Source: Emticicia soli
Lineage (GTDB): Bacteria; Bacteroidota; Bacteroidia; Cytophagales; Spirosomataceae
Length of the DNA stretch: 64,000 nucleotides
Assembly (NCBI RefSeq): GCF_037860775.1
Contig: NZ_JBBEWC010000007.1
Location: forward strand, 310,001 to 374,000
Reading direction: 5' to 3'
Made by a program: the position numbers and the translations under genes. Numbering within the stretch: the first letter of the stretch is position 1; each line of letters opens with the position of its first letter. The notes under the pieces were generated by a model. It saw nothing but the letters and a program-made list of their open reading frames with translations, did not search any database and was not told the origin of the DNA. This document shows, in pieces, positions 1-8,616 of the stretch.

Positions 1-10
1 GATTTGCCAT
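1..10 (-). CDS. Start of a gene cut by the window edge, possibly a GMC oxidoreductase
   Basis: Only the first three codons (Met-Ala-Asn) are inside the window, 28 bases after the stop of the subunit-3-like gene and on the same strand. In Bacteroidota a GMC-type FAD oxidoreductase commonly follows this kind of gene and often begins Met-Ala-Asn. The identity is therefore inferred from context alone. Confidence 0.25.
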
Positions 11-38
11 TTCAGTAAATATGTATAGGTTGAATAGC

Positions 39-563
39 TTATTTTTTTACAGGCACACAGCCATAGTAATGCCCTGGAGCCATGTTGTAGTTTAGAAATT
101 CCGTCTGAACATATTCAGAGGTAGTATAACCTAATATCGTGAGGTTTTTTACAAGGCTGTAAAAGTCTTTCAATTGAGTATTATCGCTTTTCTCAAAACC
201 TAGTAAAATCTGGTGTTTCTGAGCTGTTTCACAGTTAGCGAAAGATTTTCCGAATTGTTTTTGAGCTATGGCATCCGTACTGGCTAAGCCATTTTTTACA
301 TTCTCGGCTACTGGTTTTTCGTAGCAGTCTTGTAGCATTTTTTCTAAAAAAGCAGGTACCCCTAAAGACTTGGCACCTTTGGTATCAGACTCAGGAATGA
401 TGGTTCCTACAATCAGTTCGAGCATTTGCTGTTCGCTGGTTTCAAAAAAGCCATAGCTGGTTTTGAGAGAATTGGCGTTCCAGCCATTGCTTGCCCAAGC
501 TGGAATAGACACAAGGCCACCTAGCGCTATAGTTAGGTCTCTTATAGCAATACGTCGGTTCAT
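39..563 (-). CDS. Gluconate 2-dehydrogenase subunit 3-like secreted protein
   Basis: A 174-residue protein with a twin-arginine-like N-terminus (MNRRIAIRD, then a short hydrophobic stretch ending in AWA at about residue 24). The rest fits the gluconate 2-dehydrogenase subunit 3 family: an early EQQMLELIVGTIIPESDTKGA segment about 45 residues in, where the family has its conserved TIIP-type motif, and a C-terminal tail containing PGHYYGC. In this family the small periplasmic subunit accompanies a GMC-type flavoprotein dehydrogenase and is thought to help its export or electron transfer. The next gene downstream, mostly outside the window, starts Met-Ala-Asn, as such a flavoprotein would. The substrate cannot be told: the family is used with many sugars and alcohols besides gluconate. 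Length is normal for the family. Confidence 0.8.
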   Translation of the reverse strand: MNRRIAIRDLTIALGGLVSIPAWASNGWNANSLKTSYGFFETSEQQMLELIVGTIIPESDTKGAKSLGVPAFLEKMLQDCYEKPVAENVKNGLASTDAIAQKQFGKSFANCETAQKHQILLGFEKSDNTQLKDFYSLVKNLTILGYTTSEYVQTEFLNYNMAPGHYYGCVPVKK

Positions 564-764
564 AAGGTTGAATATTTAGAATGATAAATCTAAGTAAAAT
601 TTAATTATTTCTAGCTTTTATGAGACAAAATTTAGTTTTGTTTAGATAAAAATAAGGTTTGTGATCAAGCACAAACCACTTAGTAAAAATTGAGTAAATA
701 AAGCAGTGAATCAGCTGACCTTATGTGTAGAAAGATTTCATATTTGAAATATAAGCCAACGCCA

Positions 765-880
765 TTATAAAAGCTTATGTGGGATAGTTTTCGTAATGGC
801 TTCCCATTTTGAATTAACGTGTAGTTTTTGGTAGATATGCAAAATATGTTTTAGAGAGGATTGATACCAATATCGGATCG
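765..880 (-). pseudogene. Remnant of a LuxR/NarL-type helix-turn-helix protein
   Basis: On the minus strand this stretch encodes about 30 residues that read like the end of a LuxR-type DNA-binding domain: SLKHILHIYQKLHVNS, then KWEAITKTIPHKLL and a stop at 765-767. The pattern (T/S)VKxHxxxIYxKLxVxSxxEA is the recognition-helix and final-helix signature of that family. The first part of the domain cannot be found in frame upstream and no start is apparent, so I read it as a decayed gene. It lies in a 504-base gap (564-1067) whose remaining sequence shows nothing else recognisable. Confidence 0.6.
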
Positions 881-1067
881 ATAGGTGTAAGATATTGCAA
901 CAATAAGCCAGAAGAAATAAGCGAGAAAAACAGACAGCTTAAAATTATTTTTTCATAATAAGAGCTGTTCGGTTATACATAGAACCAATAAACATAAAAT
1001 AAGATTTTTCATGAGAAATCTGTCATTACCTCATGCCTTGTCTGAAAACCTATAGGGAAATATTTGC

Positions 1068-2630
1068 TTACAACCAGATTACCTCAATCACTTCGTCTCG
1101 GGTTACAACTGTTGTGTGTTTCACTTGAGCGTTTCGTTTGAGTAAGATTGTATTGTTACGTACTTTGTGAGAGTCTTGGGAGAGTACTAGAAAAGGTGTC
1201 TTTTTATGGAAAACACTTACAACATCACCCGCTTTTACCTCAACTTCAAGCTGATGGTCAGTTTCGTGTACCGATATTGTTTTTGTATGGTTTTGTACTT
1301 CTAGCGGTTCTTTATTAGGGTTCTGAATCAAAGCTAATGCTTTAAAGGCATTAGGCACTCCATAACCTAAATAATTATTGCCAAAAGGATATAGACTTGC
1401 TGATTTTTGGAGATAATCTTTCACTTCCTGGTTCGTCAGCCTTGGATTTGCCTGTAACATACAAGCCACAAAGCCTGTAATAACCGGAGCCGCCAACGAA
1501 GTGCCATACAACGAGAAACAAGATACGTTAGGTTTTAGGTAATCCAGAAAATCGGGACCAATGCTGCTATAACCCATTTTTAGTCCGGCTTCGTTAGTTG
1601 CGCCAACAGCTATCACACCCTCTACATCAGCAGGGGTCGATATAATACGCCAGTCACGGTCGTCACCTTCATTCCCTGCCGAAACTACCACTATCATGCC
1701 CTTTTGCTCGGTTGCTATTTTGGCTGCTTTGGCAATGGTACTTGTATTGCCATTCATCTGAATGGGCTTATAATCTTCTTTTGGGTTTGAAAAACCTTTG
1801 GCATAGCCCAAAGATGTATTTACTAATCGCACACCTAGACTATCCAGCCATTCAATTGCCGAAACCCAGTTGTCTTCTTCACCTCTAAACTCACGCCCAC
1901 CGGTATCGGTTCTTGCCAGATAAAACTTGGCCTGTGTAGCCAAACCAAATTGCAATTTATTGTTAGACGATTTACCCGTAATGGCCGTCAACACTTCTGT
2001 ACCATGAAAATCAGAAGAAGTTTCTCTTTCATCAAAATGGTTGGTTTTCTTCGGATTTATATAATCTCGCACGCCTAAAATTCTTTGCTCGCTAAATAAA
2101 TGCCCTAATGCCGGCGATTCGCTAGTGCCATAGTAGCCTGCATCAATTACACCTATAGTTATATCTTTACCGTTTAAGCCTGCTTGCAGAAAACCTTCAA
2201 TACCTACTTGTTTCATAACGTAGTCAACCCGTAAATCGTCGTTTGCCATTTGGTTGGCATTGGTTTTGGCGATAATTAATTTACTATCTATTGGAATAAT
2301 TTCCTGAACAAAAGGTAGCGTATGAAGGTATTGAATTTGTGAATGCGTGAGGTAAGACGAAATAGCGTTCAGCCATTTAGATTGGTTAAGGGTGGCTATT
2401 CCATTAGCACTCAATTGTGCAATGTATTTTTGGCTTACAGGAAAATCGCTTGGTTGAATTTCTTGCATACCAAGGGCTCTTCTGTTTTCTTTACATTTAT
2501 CAGAGATAGCAGCTTTCGTATTTAATTCTTTGTCTTTGAAAAGAACCCAGTATTTTTGCTGCGAGAATCCTTGCAAAGAAACGAAAACAGTAAAAATGAA
2601 GTTTATTAAAAAATTTCCAACTCGTGTCAT
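1068..2630 (-). CDS. Secreted S8 family subtilisin-like serine peptidase
   Basis: A 520-residue secreted protease. A signal peptide (FLINFIFTVFVSLQGFSQ) comes first, then a propeptide-like region to about residue 150. The catalytic domain has the S8 triad: Asp163 in GVIDAGYYG, His209 in DFHGTEV, and Ser378 in GTSLAAP, with the oxyanion region SAGNEGDD near 317. HGTE replaces the usual HGTH. A short beta-rich tail after residue 450 has no obvious sorting signal. The other two subtilases in this window are much longer and carry Ig-like and C-terminal domains that this one lacks. It is transcribed alone, divergent from the aminopeptidase P gene. Substrate unknown; family assignment firm. Confidence 0.9.
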   Translation of the reverse strand: MTRVGNFLINFIFTVFVSLQGFSQQKYWVLFKDKELNTKAAISDKCKENRRALGMQEIQPSDFPVSQKYIAQLSANGIATLNQSKWLNAISSYLTHSQIQYLHTLPFVQEIIPIDSKLIIAKTNANQMANDDLRVDYVMKQVGIEGFLQAGLNGKDITIGVIDAGYYGTSESPALGHLFSEQRILGVRDYINPKKTNHFDERETSSDFHGTEVLTAITGKSSNNKLQFGLATQAKFYLARTDTGGREFRGEEDNWVSAIEWLDSLGVRLVNTSLGYAKGFSNPKEDYKPIQMNGNTSTIAKAAKIATEQKGMIVVVSAGNEGDDRDWRIISTPADVEGVIAVGATNEAGLKMGYSSIGPDFLDYLKPNVSCFSLYGTSLAAPVITGFVACMLQANPRLTNQEVKDYLQKSASLYPFGNNYLGYGVPNAFKALALIQNPNKEPLEVQNHTKTISVHETDHQLEVEVKAGDVVSVFHKKTPFLVLSQDSHKVRNNTILLKRNAQVKHTTVVTRDEVIEVIWL

Positions 2631-2799
2631 AACCTATACAAAATTCATAATTTAAAAAAGCGCAATGCTTAGCAAGTGCCACCCAACAGAAAGTTAAACC
2701 AGAAAACCCCGACGGATTTAGACTTTAACTTATAAAATTAGCTGAAATAATTAATAATATACACCTAACTGACTAAGATTACATTTAAAATCACCAATT

Positions 2800-4089
2800 A
2801 TGCGTTACGAACCAATTGATTCAACCTTATTTGTAAGCAATCGCCGACGTCTCAATTCATTGTTAAAACCAAAATCGATGGTAATAGTTTTGTCGAACGA
2901 TGTGATTCCGACTAATGCCGACGGAACTATGGGTTTCAGACAAAATAACGATTTTTTTTATTTAACTGGTATCGACCAAGAAGAAAGCATTCTCATTTTA
3001 TTCCCTGATTTTCCGGACGAAAATTTCAGAGAAATATTACTACTCCGTGAAACCAGCGAACATATTAAAATATGGGAAGGAGAAAGATTAACTAAAACCC
3101 AGGCTTCGGGTATTTCGGATATTGCGAAGGTAATTTGGGTAAATAGCTTCGAGTCAATACTTCGCAAACTTGTTTTCGAAGCCGACCAGGTGTATCTGAA
3201 TCTGAATGAGCATGATGGTGCCGACTGGAAATTCCAGAGCCGAGAGAGACGATTTGTTGATGAATTTCGCCACAAATTTCCTTTGCATAAAGTTGAAAGA
3301 TTGGCTCCGCTTATGCGCCAATTGAGAGTAATAAAACAATCTATTGAAATAGATTTATTGAAACGTGCCATTGAGATTTCGGCCAAGGGTTTTAAAAGAA
3401 TGGCTAAGTTTCTGAAACCTAATGTGCGTGAATATGAATTAGAGGCTGAGCTAACGCACGAGTTTCTGATGAACCGCTCACGTGGGCACGCTTTTCACCC
3501 AATAATGGCCTCTGGTGCTAGTGCTTGTGTAATGCATTATATTACCAACAACAATATTTGTAAAGATGGAGAAGTTATACTATTAGATTTTGGTGCCGAA
3601 TATGCCAATTATAATGCTGACGTAACACGGTGTTTGCCTGTAAACGGAAAGTTTACACCCAGGCAACGAGAAGTATATCAGGCAGTTTTAAGAATCATGC
3701 GTATCTCTCGGAATATGATTATAAAAGGGAACACAATGGATAAATTGCGGAAAGATGTAGGCAAGGTGGTCGAATCTGAATTGATAGATTTAGGCTTGTT
3801 AAGTCGGCACGATGTAGACAGACAAGACCCTGATGCGCCCTTGTATCGAAAATATTTTCCACATGGTATTTCGCATCATTTAGGGCTCGATGTACACGAT
3901 ATAGGCAACAGATATGAAACTTTTAAGCCCGGCATGGTCTTTACCTGTGAGCCAGGAATTTATATTCCGGAAGAAAAATTGGGCATTCGATTAGAAAACG
4001 ATATTCTGATAACTCAAAAAGGAAACATCGATTTGATGGAGGATATTCCGCTTGAAATTGACGAAATAGAGGAGTTAATGAATAGCTAG
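2800..4089 (+). CDS. pepP: Xaa-Pro aminopeptidase (aminopeptidase P, M24B)
   Basis: A 429-residue cytosolic metallopeptidase that removes the N-terminal residue from peptides with proline in position 2. The N-terminal creatinase-type domain covers about residues 1-165. The pita-bread catalytic domain follows, with the expected metal ligands: the two aspartates of LLDFGAEYANYNADVTR, a histidine in HGISHHLGLDVHD, a glutamate in FTCEPGIYIPEE and a glutamate in GIRLEND. Length and order match bacterial aminopeptidase P. It has no signal peptide. The 169-base gap before it is shared with the divergent subtilase gene. The DUF1460 gene follows 81 bases downstream but has its own promoter-like sequence. 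Confidence 0.92.
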   Translation: MRYEPIDSTLFVSNRRRLNSLLKPKSMVIVLSNDVIPTNADGTMGFRQNNDFFYLTGIDQEESILILFPDFPDENFREILLLRETSEHIKIWEGERLTKTQASGISDIAKVIWVNSFESILRKLVFEADQVYLNLNEHDGADWKFQSRERRFVDEFRHKFPLHKVERLAPLMRQLRVIKQSIEIDLLKRAIEISAKGFKRMAKFLKPNVREYELEAELTHEFLMNRSRGHAFHPIMASGASACVMHYITNNNICKDGEVILLDFGAEYANYNADVTRCLPVNGKFTPRQREVYQAVLRIMRISRNMIIKGNTMDKLRKDVGKVVESELIDLGLLSRHDVDRQDPDAPLYRKYFPHGISHHLGLDVHDIGNRYETFKPGMVFTCEPGIYIPEEKLGIRLENDILITQKGNIDLMEDIPLEIDEIEELMNS

Positions 4090-4102
4090 TAGTGTTTTAT
4101 AA

Positions 4103-4137
4103 TTTGATACAACAAAGATTCTTTTCAGTTATCTTTG
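4103..4137 (+). promoter_or_regulatory. Predicted Bacteroidota-type promoter for the DUF1460 gene
   Basis: TATCTTTG at 4130-4137 is an exact match to the -7 element TAnnTTTG. A TTTG at 4103-4106 lies 23 bases upstream, within the known spacing range for the -33 element. The start codon is 33 bases downstream. Confidence 0.55.
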
Positions 4138-4170
4138 AAATTCTGATAAATTCAATTAACAAATATAAAA

Positions 4171-4992
4171 ATGCTTTCTCTGAAATATCGTTACACAGCT
4201 TTATTGATTTTGCTCGTTAATCTGGCTTTGGCACAAAGTGCCGACGAAATGGTGTTTAAACAAAAAATGAGTTTGCCAAAAGGTGAAACCTCGTCTCAAA
4301 CGGCGCTCACTATTGCTCAGTCGTTTTTAGGGCAGCCCTATAAAGCAGGCACACTCGATGCACCAAGTAAAGAACAATTAGTTTGCAATTTGAAAGATTT
4401 TGATTGTTGGACATTCGTGGAAACGGTTTCTGCCATGACAGTTACCAAAAATTCAGCAAAGCCCAACTTTTCAGCATTCCTGAATAATTTAAAGAAGCTT
4501 CGTTACCGAGAAGGTCAAATAAACGGTTATGCTTCTCGCTTACACTATTTTAAAGAATGGGCAATACGGGCAGAAGAAAACAAAATTGTGCAAGATATGA
4601 CCGAAATGATTGGCGGGGTTCCGGCTGATAAAGAAATTAACTTTATGACCCGCCATCGAGATTTATATCCACATTTGCAGAGTAATGAAACGTTTGCGGC
4701 TGTTGAAAAATATGAAGACTATCTGAACAAATACGATTTCTATTATATTCCAAAAGCGAATGTAAGAAAAATCGAGAGCCAGATTCAGGATGGTGATATT
4801 ATTGCCATTACTTCAAACATCGATGGCCTCGATTTTAATCATGAGGGATTTGCCATCAGAAAAAACGGAAGAATACATTTGCTGCATGCCTCGCAGGAAA
4901 TGAAAAAAATAATTATTTCTACCGAGCCATTGGTAGATTACCTCAATCGTTTCAAGAAGCATTCGGGTATAGCAGTAGTTCGCTTGCTCTGA
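4171..4992 (+). CDS. DUF1460 family secreted protein (NlpC/P60-like amidase fold)
   Basis: A 273-residue protein with a signal peptide (YTALLILLVNLALAQ). It fits DUF1460, a family related to NlpC/P60 cysteine peptidases and linked to cleavage or recycling of peptidoglycan fragments in the periplasm. Seen directly: an early SFLGQPYKAGTLD segment, the probable nucleophile cysteine in FDCWTFVE at about residue 90, and a probable catalytic histidine in LDFNHEGFAI near residue 228. Length is normal for the family. It is a single gene closed by a strong inverted repeat. I am confident of the family and less so of the exact bond cleaved. Confidence 0.85.
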   Translation: MLSLKYRYTALLILLVNLALAQSADEMVFKQKMSLPKGETSSQTALTIAQSFLGQPYKAGTLDAPSKEQLVCNLKDFDCWTFVETVSAMTVTKNSAKPNFSAFLNNLKKLRYREGQINGYASRLHYFKEWAIRAEENKIVQDMTEMIGGVPADKEINFMTRHRDLYPHLQSNETFAAVEKYEDYLNKYDFYYIPKANVRKIESQIQDGDIIAITSNIDGLDFNHEGFAIRKNGRIHLLHASQEMKKIIISTEPLVDYLNRFKKHSGIAVVRLL

Positions 4993-4998
4993 TTACAA

Positions 4999-5067
4999 AA
5001 GAGGCTGTCTCAAAAGTTTTTTGTGCCAAATAATATTTTGTGCTACCTTCTTTTGAGACAGCCTCTT
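4999..5067. terminator. 18-bp perfect inverted repeat between convergent genes
   Basis: Arms at 4999-5016 and 5050-5067 are perfect complements (core GAGGCTGTCTCAAAAG) separated by 33 bases. The repeat sits between two convergent genes, and a T run follows the left arm, so a bidirectional terminator role is plausible. The arm also resembles insertion-sequence ends starting GAGGCTGTCTCAAAA, so it could be a tiny leftover of such an element. Confidence 0.6.
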
Positions 5068-5070
5068 CGT

Positions 5071-6336
5071 TTATTCTATTACTTTACCGTCTTTCATTAC
5101 TATTTTTATATTTCTTACGTCATTGATATTTTCTGTCGGATTTCCTTCAACAACCACAATATCAGCTAATAAACCGGTTTTGATTCTGCCTACTTGTTTT
5201 TCGATATGAAAAGCATCAGCACTATTACTTGTGGCTGATTTTAAGGCTTCAATGGGTTTCATGCCATACTCTACCAACATTTCTATCTCTCGGGCATTAT
5301 CACCATGAGCAAAAACACCTACATCGCCTCCCATTAATATCTTTACTCCCGATTTCAATAATTCTTTAAATTTCGCTTTTTTTTGCTTTAAGTGCTCGGG
5401 TTCTGGGTCAATTCCTTTTTTCCAACCTGAATATTGAAACAAGGCATCACCTGCCGCTAGTGTAGGGCATAGATAAACATTTCTTTCAACCATCATTTTC
5501 CATATTTCGGGCGTACCGTTATCGCCGTGTTCTATGGTTTCAATACCAGCCAGTATAGCCCTGCGCATTCCCTCAGCCGATGAGGCATGAGCAACTGTTG
5601 GCCTGCCCGAACTTTTTGCTGTTGCTACAATCAACTTAAGCTCATCGAGTGTAAAGGTAGGGGCGGTTTCACCTCTCAATCCCCAGCGATAATCGGCATA
5701 GACCTTAATTAAATCGGCGCCATGCCCAATCTGGTTTCGTACTTTTTTTATTAAATCATCGTGGCCGTCAGCTTCTTCGGCTCCTTGCGGCACGCTTACA
5801 CCAGAGGCAAAACCTTTTGGTGCATAACTTCCGGTAGCAACCAATGCTTTGGTGGCAATCAATAATCTTGGGCCTAATATAATTCCCTCGTTGATTGCCA
5901 TTTTCAGGCCAACATCATCAAAGCCAGCACCTTCAGTGCCCAAATCGCGGGCAGTGGTAAAACCGGCCTTTAGGGTTCTTTCGGCATGTTTTGCAGCTCT
6001 TATGGTGCGGTATGAGCTGGGTTCTCTCAATACCTGGTCGTCCCAAGGTGTTTCGTTGTAAGGGTGCAGAAACAAATGTGTGTGGCCTTCAATCAGGCCG
6101 GGCATAAGCGTACAGTTTTTCAGTTCTATTGTTGCGGCATCCTTGCTTAGTTTTTTTTCGATTTCGGCATAAGGGCCGACCTGCTCAATTATGTTGTTTT
6201 TTACTAAAACACCATAATTTTCAAAAACTTTTTCCCCATCAAATATCCGTGTAGGTTTAAGATAAATTGTGTTTTGTGAAAATACAAGGGTTGAAGACAG
6301 CAAAAGTATAGTAATAATAAGTATAGATTTGTTCAT
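5071..6336 (-). CDS. Secreted metal-dependent amidohydrolase (imidazolonepropionase/prolidase-like)
   Basis: A 421-residue amidohydrolase-superfamily enzyme with a signal peptide (ILIITILLLSSTLVFSQ). The metal-site motifs appear in order: HxH in EGHTHLF at about residue 85, a candidate bridging lysine in GADLIKVYAD, histidines in VAHASS and IEHGD, and the aspartate in LMGGDVG. The flanking beta-sandwich is made from the N- and C-terminal ends (GLLADIVVVEGNP). This subgroup contains exported Xaa-Pro dipeptidase-like and other cyclic-amide hydrolases, so the substrate is open. The gene is convergent with the DUF1460 gene and appears to be transcribed alone. Confidence 0.87.
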   Translation of the reverse strand: MNKSILIITILLLSSTLVFSQNTIYLKPTRIFDGEKVFENYGVLVKNNIIEQVGPYAEIEKKLSKDAATIELKNCTLMPGLIEGHTHLFLHPYNETPWDDQVLREPSSYRTIRAAKHAERTLKAGFTTARDLGTEGAGFDDVGLKMAINEGIILGPRLLIATKALVATGSYAPKGFASGVSVPQGAEEADGHDDLIKKVRNQIGHGADLIKVYADYRWGLRGETAPTFTLDELKLIVATAKSSGRPTVAHASSAEGMRRAILAGIETIEHGDNGTPEIWKMMVERNVYLCPTLAAGDALFQYSGWKKGIDPEPEHLKQKKAKFKELLKSGVKILMGGDVGVFAHGDNAREIEMLVEYGMKPIEALKSATSNSADAFHIEKQVGRIKTGLLADIVVVEGNPTENINDVRNIKIVMKDGKVIE

Positions 6337-6399
6337 AGAAAAGGGTGGTTTGATAGAAAAATACAGATTTAGTCACAGACTTTTTTGAATCTGCCCGAA

Positions 6400-6570
6400 T
6401 CATGAGCGGCGGAACCTCCTGATGCCAATCAGGCCGATTGTTATAAAGACAAGCCCCATTACTATATTTGAGGTACTTACTTCTGGAGTAACGAATCGGA
6501 GGCCAATGATAAAAATGCCACAGGCAATAGCCACAAAACTGGCGTAAAAAGAGAGCTTGTTTTTATCCAT
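6400..6570 (-). CDS. Small two-helix membrane protein
   Basis: A 56-residue frame starts with ATG at 6570 and stops with TGA at 6400-6402. It reads MDKNKLSFYASFVAIACGIF and continues with two hydrophobic segments (about residues 8-24 and 34-50) separated by a short polar turn, ending in the basic tail RRFRRS. That layout is typical of small inner-membrane proteins of unknown role. Basic residues at both ends suggest both termini face the cytoplasm. It lies between the amidohydrolase and the divergent kinase gene. I do not recognise a family. Confidence 0.6.
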   Translation of the reverse strand: MDKNKLSFYASFVAIACGIFIIGLRFVTPEVSTSNIVMGLVFITIGLIGIRRFRRS

Positions 6571-6589
6571 ATGTATTTAGGTTAGGGTA

Positions 6590-6597
6590 TAAGTTTG
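6590..6597 (+). promoter_or_regulatory. Predicted -7 element for the kinase gene
   Basis: TAAGTTTG matches TAnnTTTG exactly, 77 bases before the kinase start codon. No clear -33 TTG was seen, so confidence is moderate. Confidence 0.4.
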
Positions 6598-6673
6598 AAA
6601 TTTATTCAAAAATAAAATTTTATTTAAATCTTTTACCTAAAATTTCCATTTTTACAAAATAAACTAGAAATAT

Positions 6674-7180
6674 ATGCTTATAGGTATAGGAGGGGTAAGT
6701 CGGTCGGGTAAAAGTACATTGGCCAATCTTTTAGTTACTTATTTCAGGAAAAATGGTAAAAAGGCCATTATTTTCCATCAAGATGATTTTGTTTTTCCTG
6801 AAACGCAAATCCCTAAAATTAAAAATCGTACCGATTGGGAATCACCACATTCTATTGATTTCGAATTGTTTAAAGAAGTACTGATTCTTTTTAGGGAGAA
6901 GTTTGACGTGGTAATTGCTGAGGGACTGTTTGCGTTTCATGATACAGCAACAAACGAACTTTTGGATAAAAAACTCTTTGTGAAAATATCAAAACGTACT
7001 TTTCTTATCAGGAAATCGATGGATACCCGATGGGGCTACGAACCTACCTGGTTCATTGACCATATCTGGAACTCGTTTCAGAAATATGGTAAACCATCAA
7101 CCGAAATAAAAAATTTACTTTCGGTAAGTGGCGAAGATGAATTTGATATGGAGAAGGTGATTAAATATATCTGTAAGTAG
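6674..7180 (+). CDS. P-loop nucleoside kinase (uridine / nicotinamide riboside kinase-like)
   Basis: A 168-residue P-loop kinase. The Walker A motif is GVSRSGKST at residues 7-15. It is followed by a QDDFVFPE segment, the substrate region DWESPHSIDFE, a Walker B-like VVIAEGLFAF near residue 80, and a lid/base region TRWGYEPTWFIDHIW. The order QDDF..P(E), then D(W/Y), then EG(F/L)L.F, then TR..Y....W..F..HVW matches nicotinamide riboside kinases and the related uridine kinases, which phosphorylate the 5' hydroxyl of a ribonucleoside. It is shorter than typical uridine kinases (about 210 residues), which favours the NR-kinase-like group. Substrate not certain. Confidence 0.7.
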   Translation: MLIGIGGVSRSGKSTLANLLVTYFRKNGKKAIIFHQDDFVFPETQIPKIKNRTDWESPHSIDFELFKEVLILFREKFDVVIAEGLFAFHDTATNELLDKKLFVKISKRTFLIRKSMDTRWGYEPTWFIDHIWNSFQKYGKPSTEIKNLLSVSGEDEFDMEKVIKYICK

Positions 7181-7216
7181 TTGGTTACATTCAGTATCAA
7201 TTTTTCAGAATTAATT

Positions 7217-7246
7217 TTTGAAATTTGCTGATTTAGCAGACCTTTG
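7217..7246 (+). promoter_or_regulatory. Predicted promoter for folD
   Basis: TTTG at 7217-7220 and GACCTTTG at 7239-7246 are separated by 18 bases. They match the -33/-7 Bacteroidota pattern except for the first base of the -7 element. The folD start is 23 bases downstream. Confidence 0.45.
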
Positions 7247-7269
7247 CACTCTCATTAAAAATTAGCTCA

Positions 7270-8151
7270 ATGAAACTCATAGACGGAAAATTAATTTCGG
7301 CTCAGGTCAAACAAGAATTAAAAGAAGAAGTAGAAAAACAAAAAGCCAATGGTGGTAAAATTCCTCATCTGGCAGCTATATTAGTAGGTAATAATGGCTC
7401 AAGTGAAACCTATGTGGCAAGTAAAATAAAATCTTGCGAAGAAATAGGTTTTAAATCGACCCTTATTCGTAGAGATGAAAGCATAACAGAAGAAGAGTTG
7501 CTGGAACTTATTAAACAATTGAACGAAGATGATGATATTGATGGTTTCATCGTTCAGTTACCGCTTCCTCAACAAATCAATGTCGAAAAAGTAATTGAGT
7601 CAATCGAACCAAGAAAAGATGTTGATGGGTTTCATCCAATCAATATCGGTAGAATGGCCAAGGGTTTACCTGCTTATATTTCGGCTACACCATTTGGCGT
7701 TTTAGAACTCATCAAACGATATAATATCGAAACCGCAGGTAAACATTGCGTGGTAGTTGGCCGCAGCCAGATAGTTGGTTTGCCAATGAGTATCCTGATG
7801 CAACGAAACACTTACCCGGGTAACTGTACGGTATCTTTGGTACATAGCCGTACACAAAATCTTGCTGATATTACCCGCCAGGCCGATATTCTGGTTGCCG
7901 CTTTAGGCAAGCCTGAGTTTATTACGGCTGATATGGTAAAAGAAGGTGCAGTGGTAATTGACGTAGGCTTAACACGTGTGGTTGACTCAAGTAAAAAGAG
8001 CGGATTTGCTCTGAAAGGCGATGTAAAGTTTGATGAAGTTGCACCTAAAAGTAGCTATATAACCCCGGTTCCGGGCGGAGTAGGGCTAATGACGGTAGCT
8101 GCCCTGATGTATAATACTTTGCTTTCTGCCAGAAGAGAGATTTATAAATAA
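7270..8151 (+). CDS. folD: Bifunctional methylenetetrahydrofolate dehydrogenase/cyclohydrolase
   Basis: A 293-residue FolD, which converts 5,10-methylene-THF to 10-formyl-THF with NADP+ in the cytosol. The family signatures are present: YVASKIKSCEEIGF with the active-site lysine near residue 56, the GFIVQLPLPQQI motif, the DVDGFHPINIG motif, the Rossmann segment VVVGRSQIVGLPMSILM, and the C-terminal TPVPGGVGLMTVAAL. Length is normal. It appears to be a single-gene unit with its own promoter and a strong bidirectional terminator. Confidence 0.97.
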   Translation: MKLIDGKLISAQVKQELKEEVEKQKANGGKIPHLAAILVGNNGSSETYVASKIKSCEEIGFKSTLIRRDESITEEELLELIKQLNEDDDIDGFIVQLPLPQQINVEKVIESIEPRKDVDGFHPINIGRMAKGLPAYISATPFGVLELIKRYNIETAGKHCVVVGRSQIVGLPMSILMQRNTYPGNCTVSLVHSRTQNLADITRQADILVAALGKPEFITADMVKEGAVVIDVGLTRVVDSSKKSGFALKGDVKFDEVAPKSSYITPVPGGVGLMTVAALMYNTLLSARREIYK

Positions 8152-8152
8152 G

Positions 8153-8188
8153 AAAAAAGAGGCTTTACTTAGGTGGAGCCTCTTTTTT
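8153..8188. terminator. Bidirectional intrinsic terminator after folD
   Basis: AAAAAAGAGGCT and AGCCTCTTTTTT form a perfect 12-bp stem with a 12-base loop, followed by a T run on either strand. It lies 2 bases after the folD stop. Confidence 0.85.
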
Positions 8189-8205
8189 TTGCCAAAACAA
8201 TTGGC

Positions 8206-8382
8206 TTAGTGGTTAATATAAAGCTGGTGTGTAATGGATTTACCATTTCCTAGGTGTAATTCAACAAAATAAATGCCATCTTTTAACTTTTCGATGTCAA
8301 ATTCCTGCAAATTTCCTTCCTGAAGATTTTGTTTTTGAATTACTTTTCCTTGCGAATCTTTTAGAAATGCTGTTGTCTTCAT
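8206..8382 (-). CDS. Tiny protein resembling a T9SS type A C-terminal sorting domain
   Basis: A 58-residue frame with ATG at 8380-8382, stop at 8206-8208 and an in-frame stop at 8395-8397, so it cannot be much longer. The sequence (FLKDSQGKVIQKQN, a short acidic turn, then LKDGIYFVELHLGNGK and HQLYIN) has the strand pattern of the T9SS type A sorting domain, whose hallmark is (D/S)GxYxxxxxxxxGxxxxxxxxx near the C-terminus. There is no signal peptide or cargo domain, so it is either a decayed fragment or a small cytosolic homologue. It ends against the folD terminator. Confidence 0.5.
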   Translation of the reverse strand: MKTTAFLKDSQGKVIQKQNLQEGNLQEFDIEKLKDGIYFVELHLGNGKSITHQLYINH

Positions 8383-8616
8383 ACTAATGTTCGTTTAAGC
8401 TATTAATAATAGAGAGTAGCAAAATTTCTGCTGCGTCTTACCAATAGACGAATGTTGGACTAAAAAGTGTTGCATTGGTTTAATTGCGAAGCAATATTTA
8501 GTTAATGCGGATTTGGACTAAAACGGATTATAGGTAATTTTATTGTGTATTTTACAGCACAAATACGTATACGCCTTCTTGTTTAGTTTAACTATTTGAA
8601 ATCAAATTTGTTATAA

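Noticed and set aside
2958..3386. A 142-codon minus-strand frame inside the aminopeptidase P gene
   Set aside because: Antisense shadow of a clear enzyme gene; no signal or motif.
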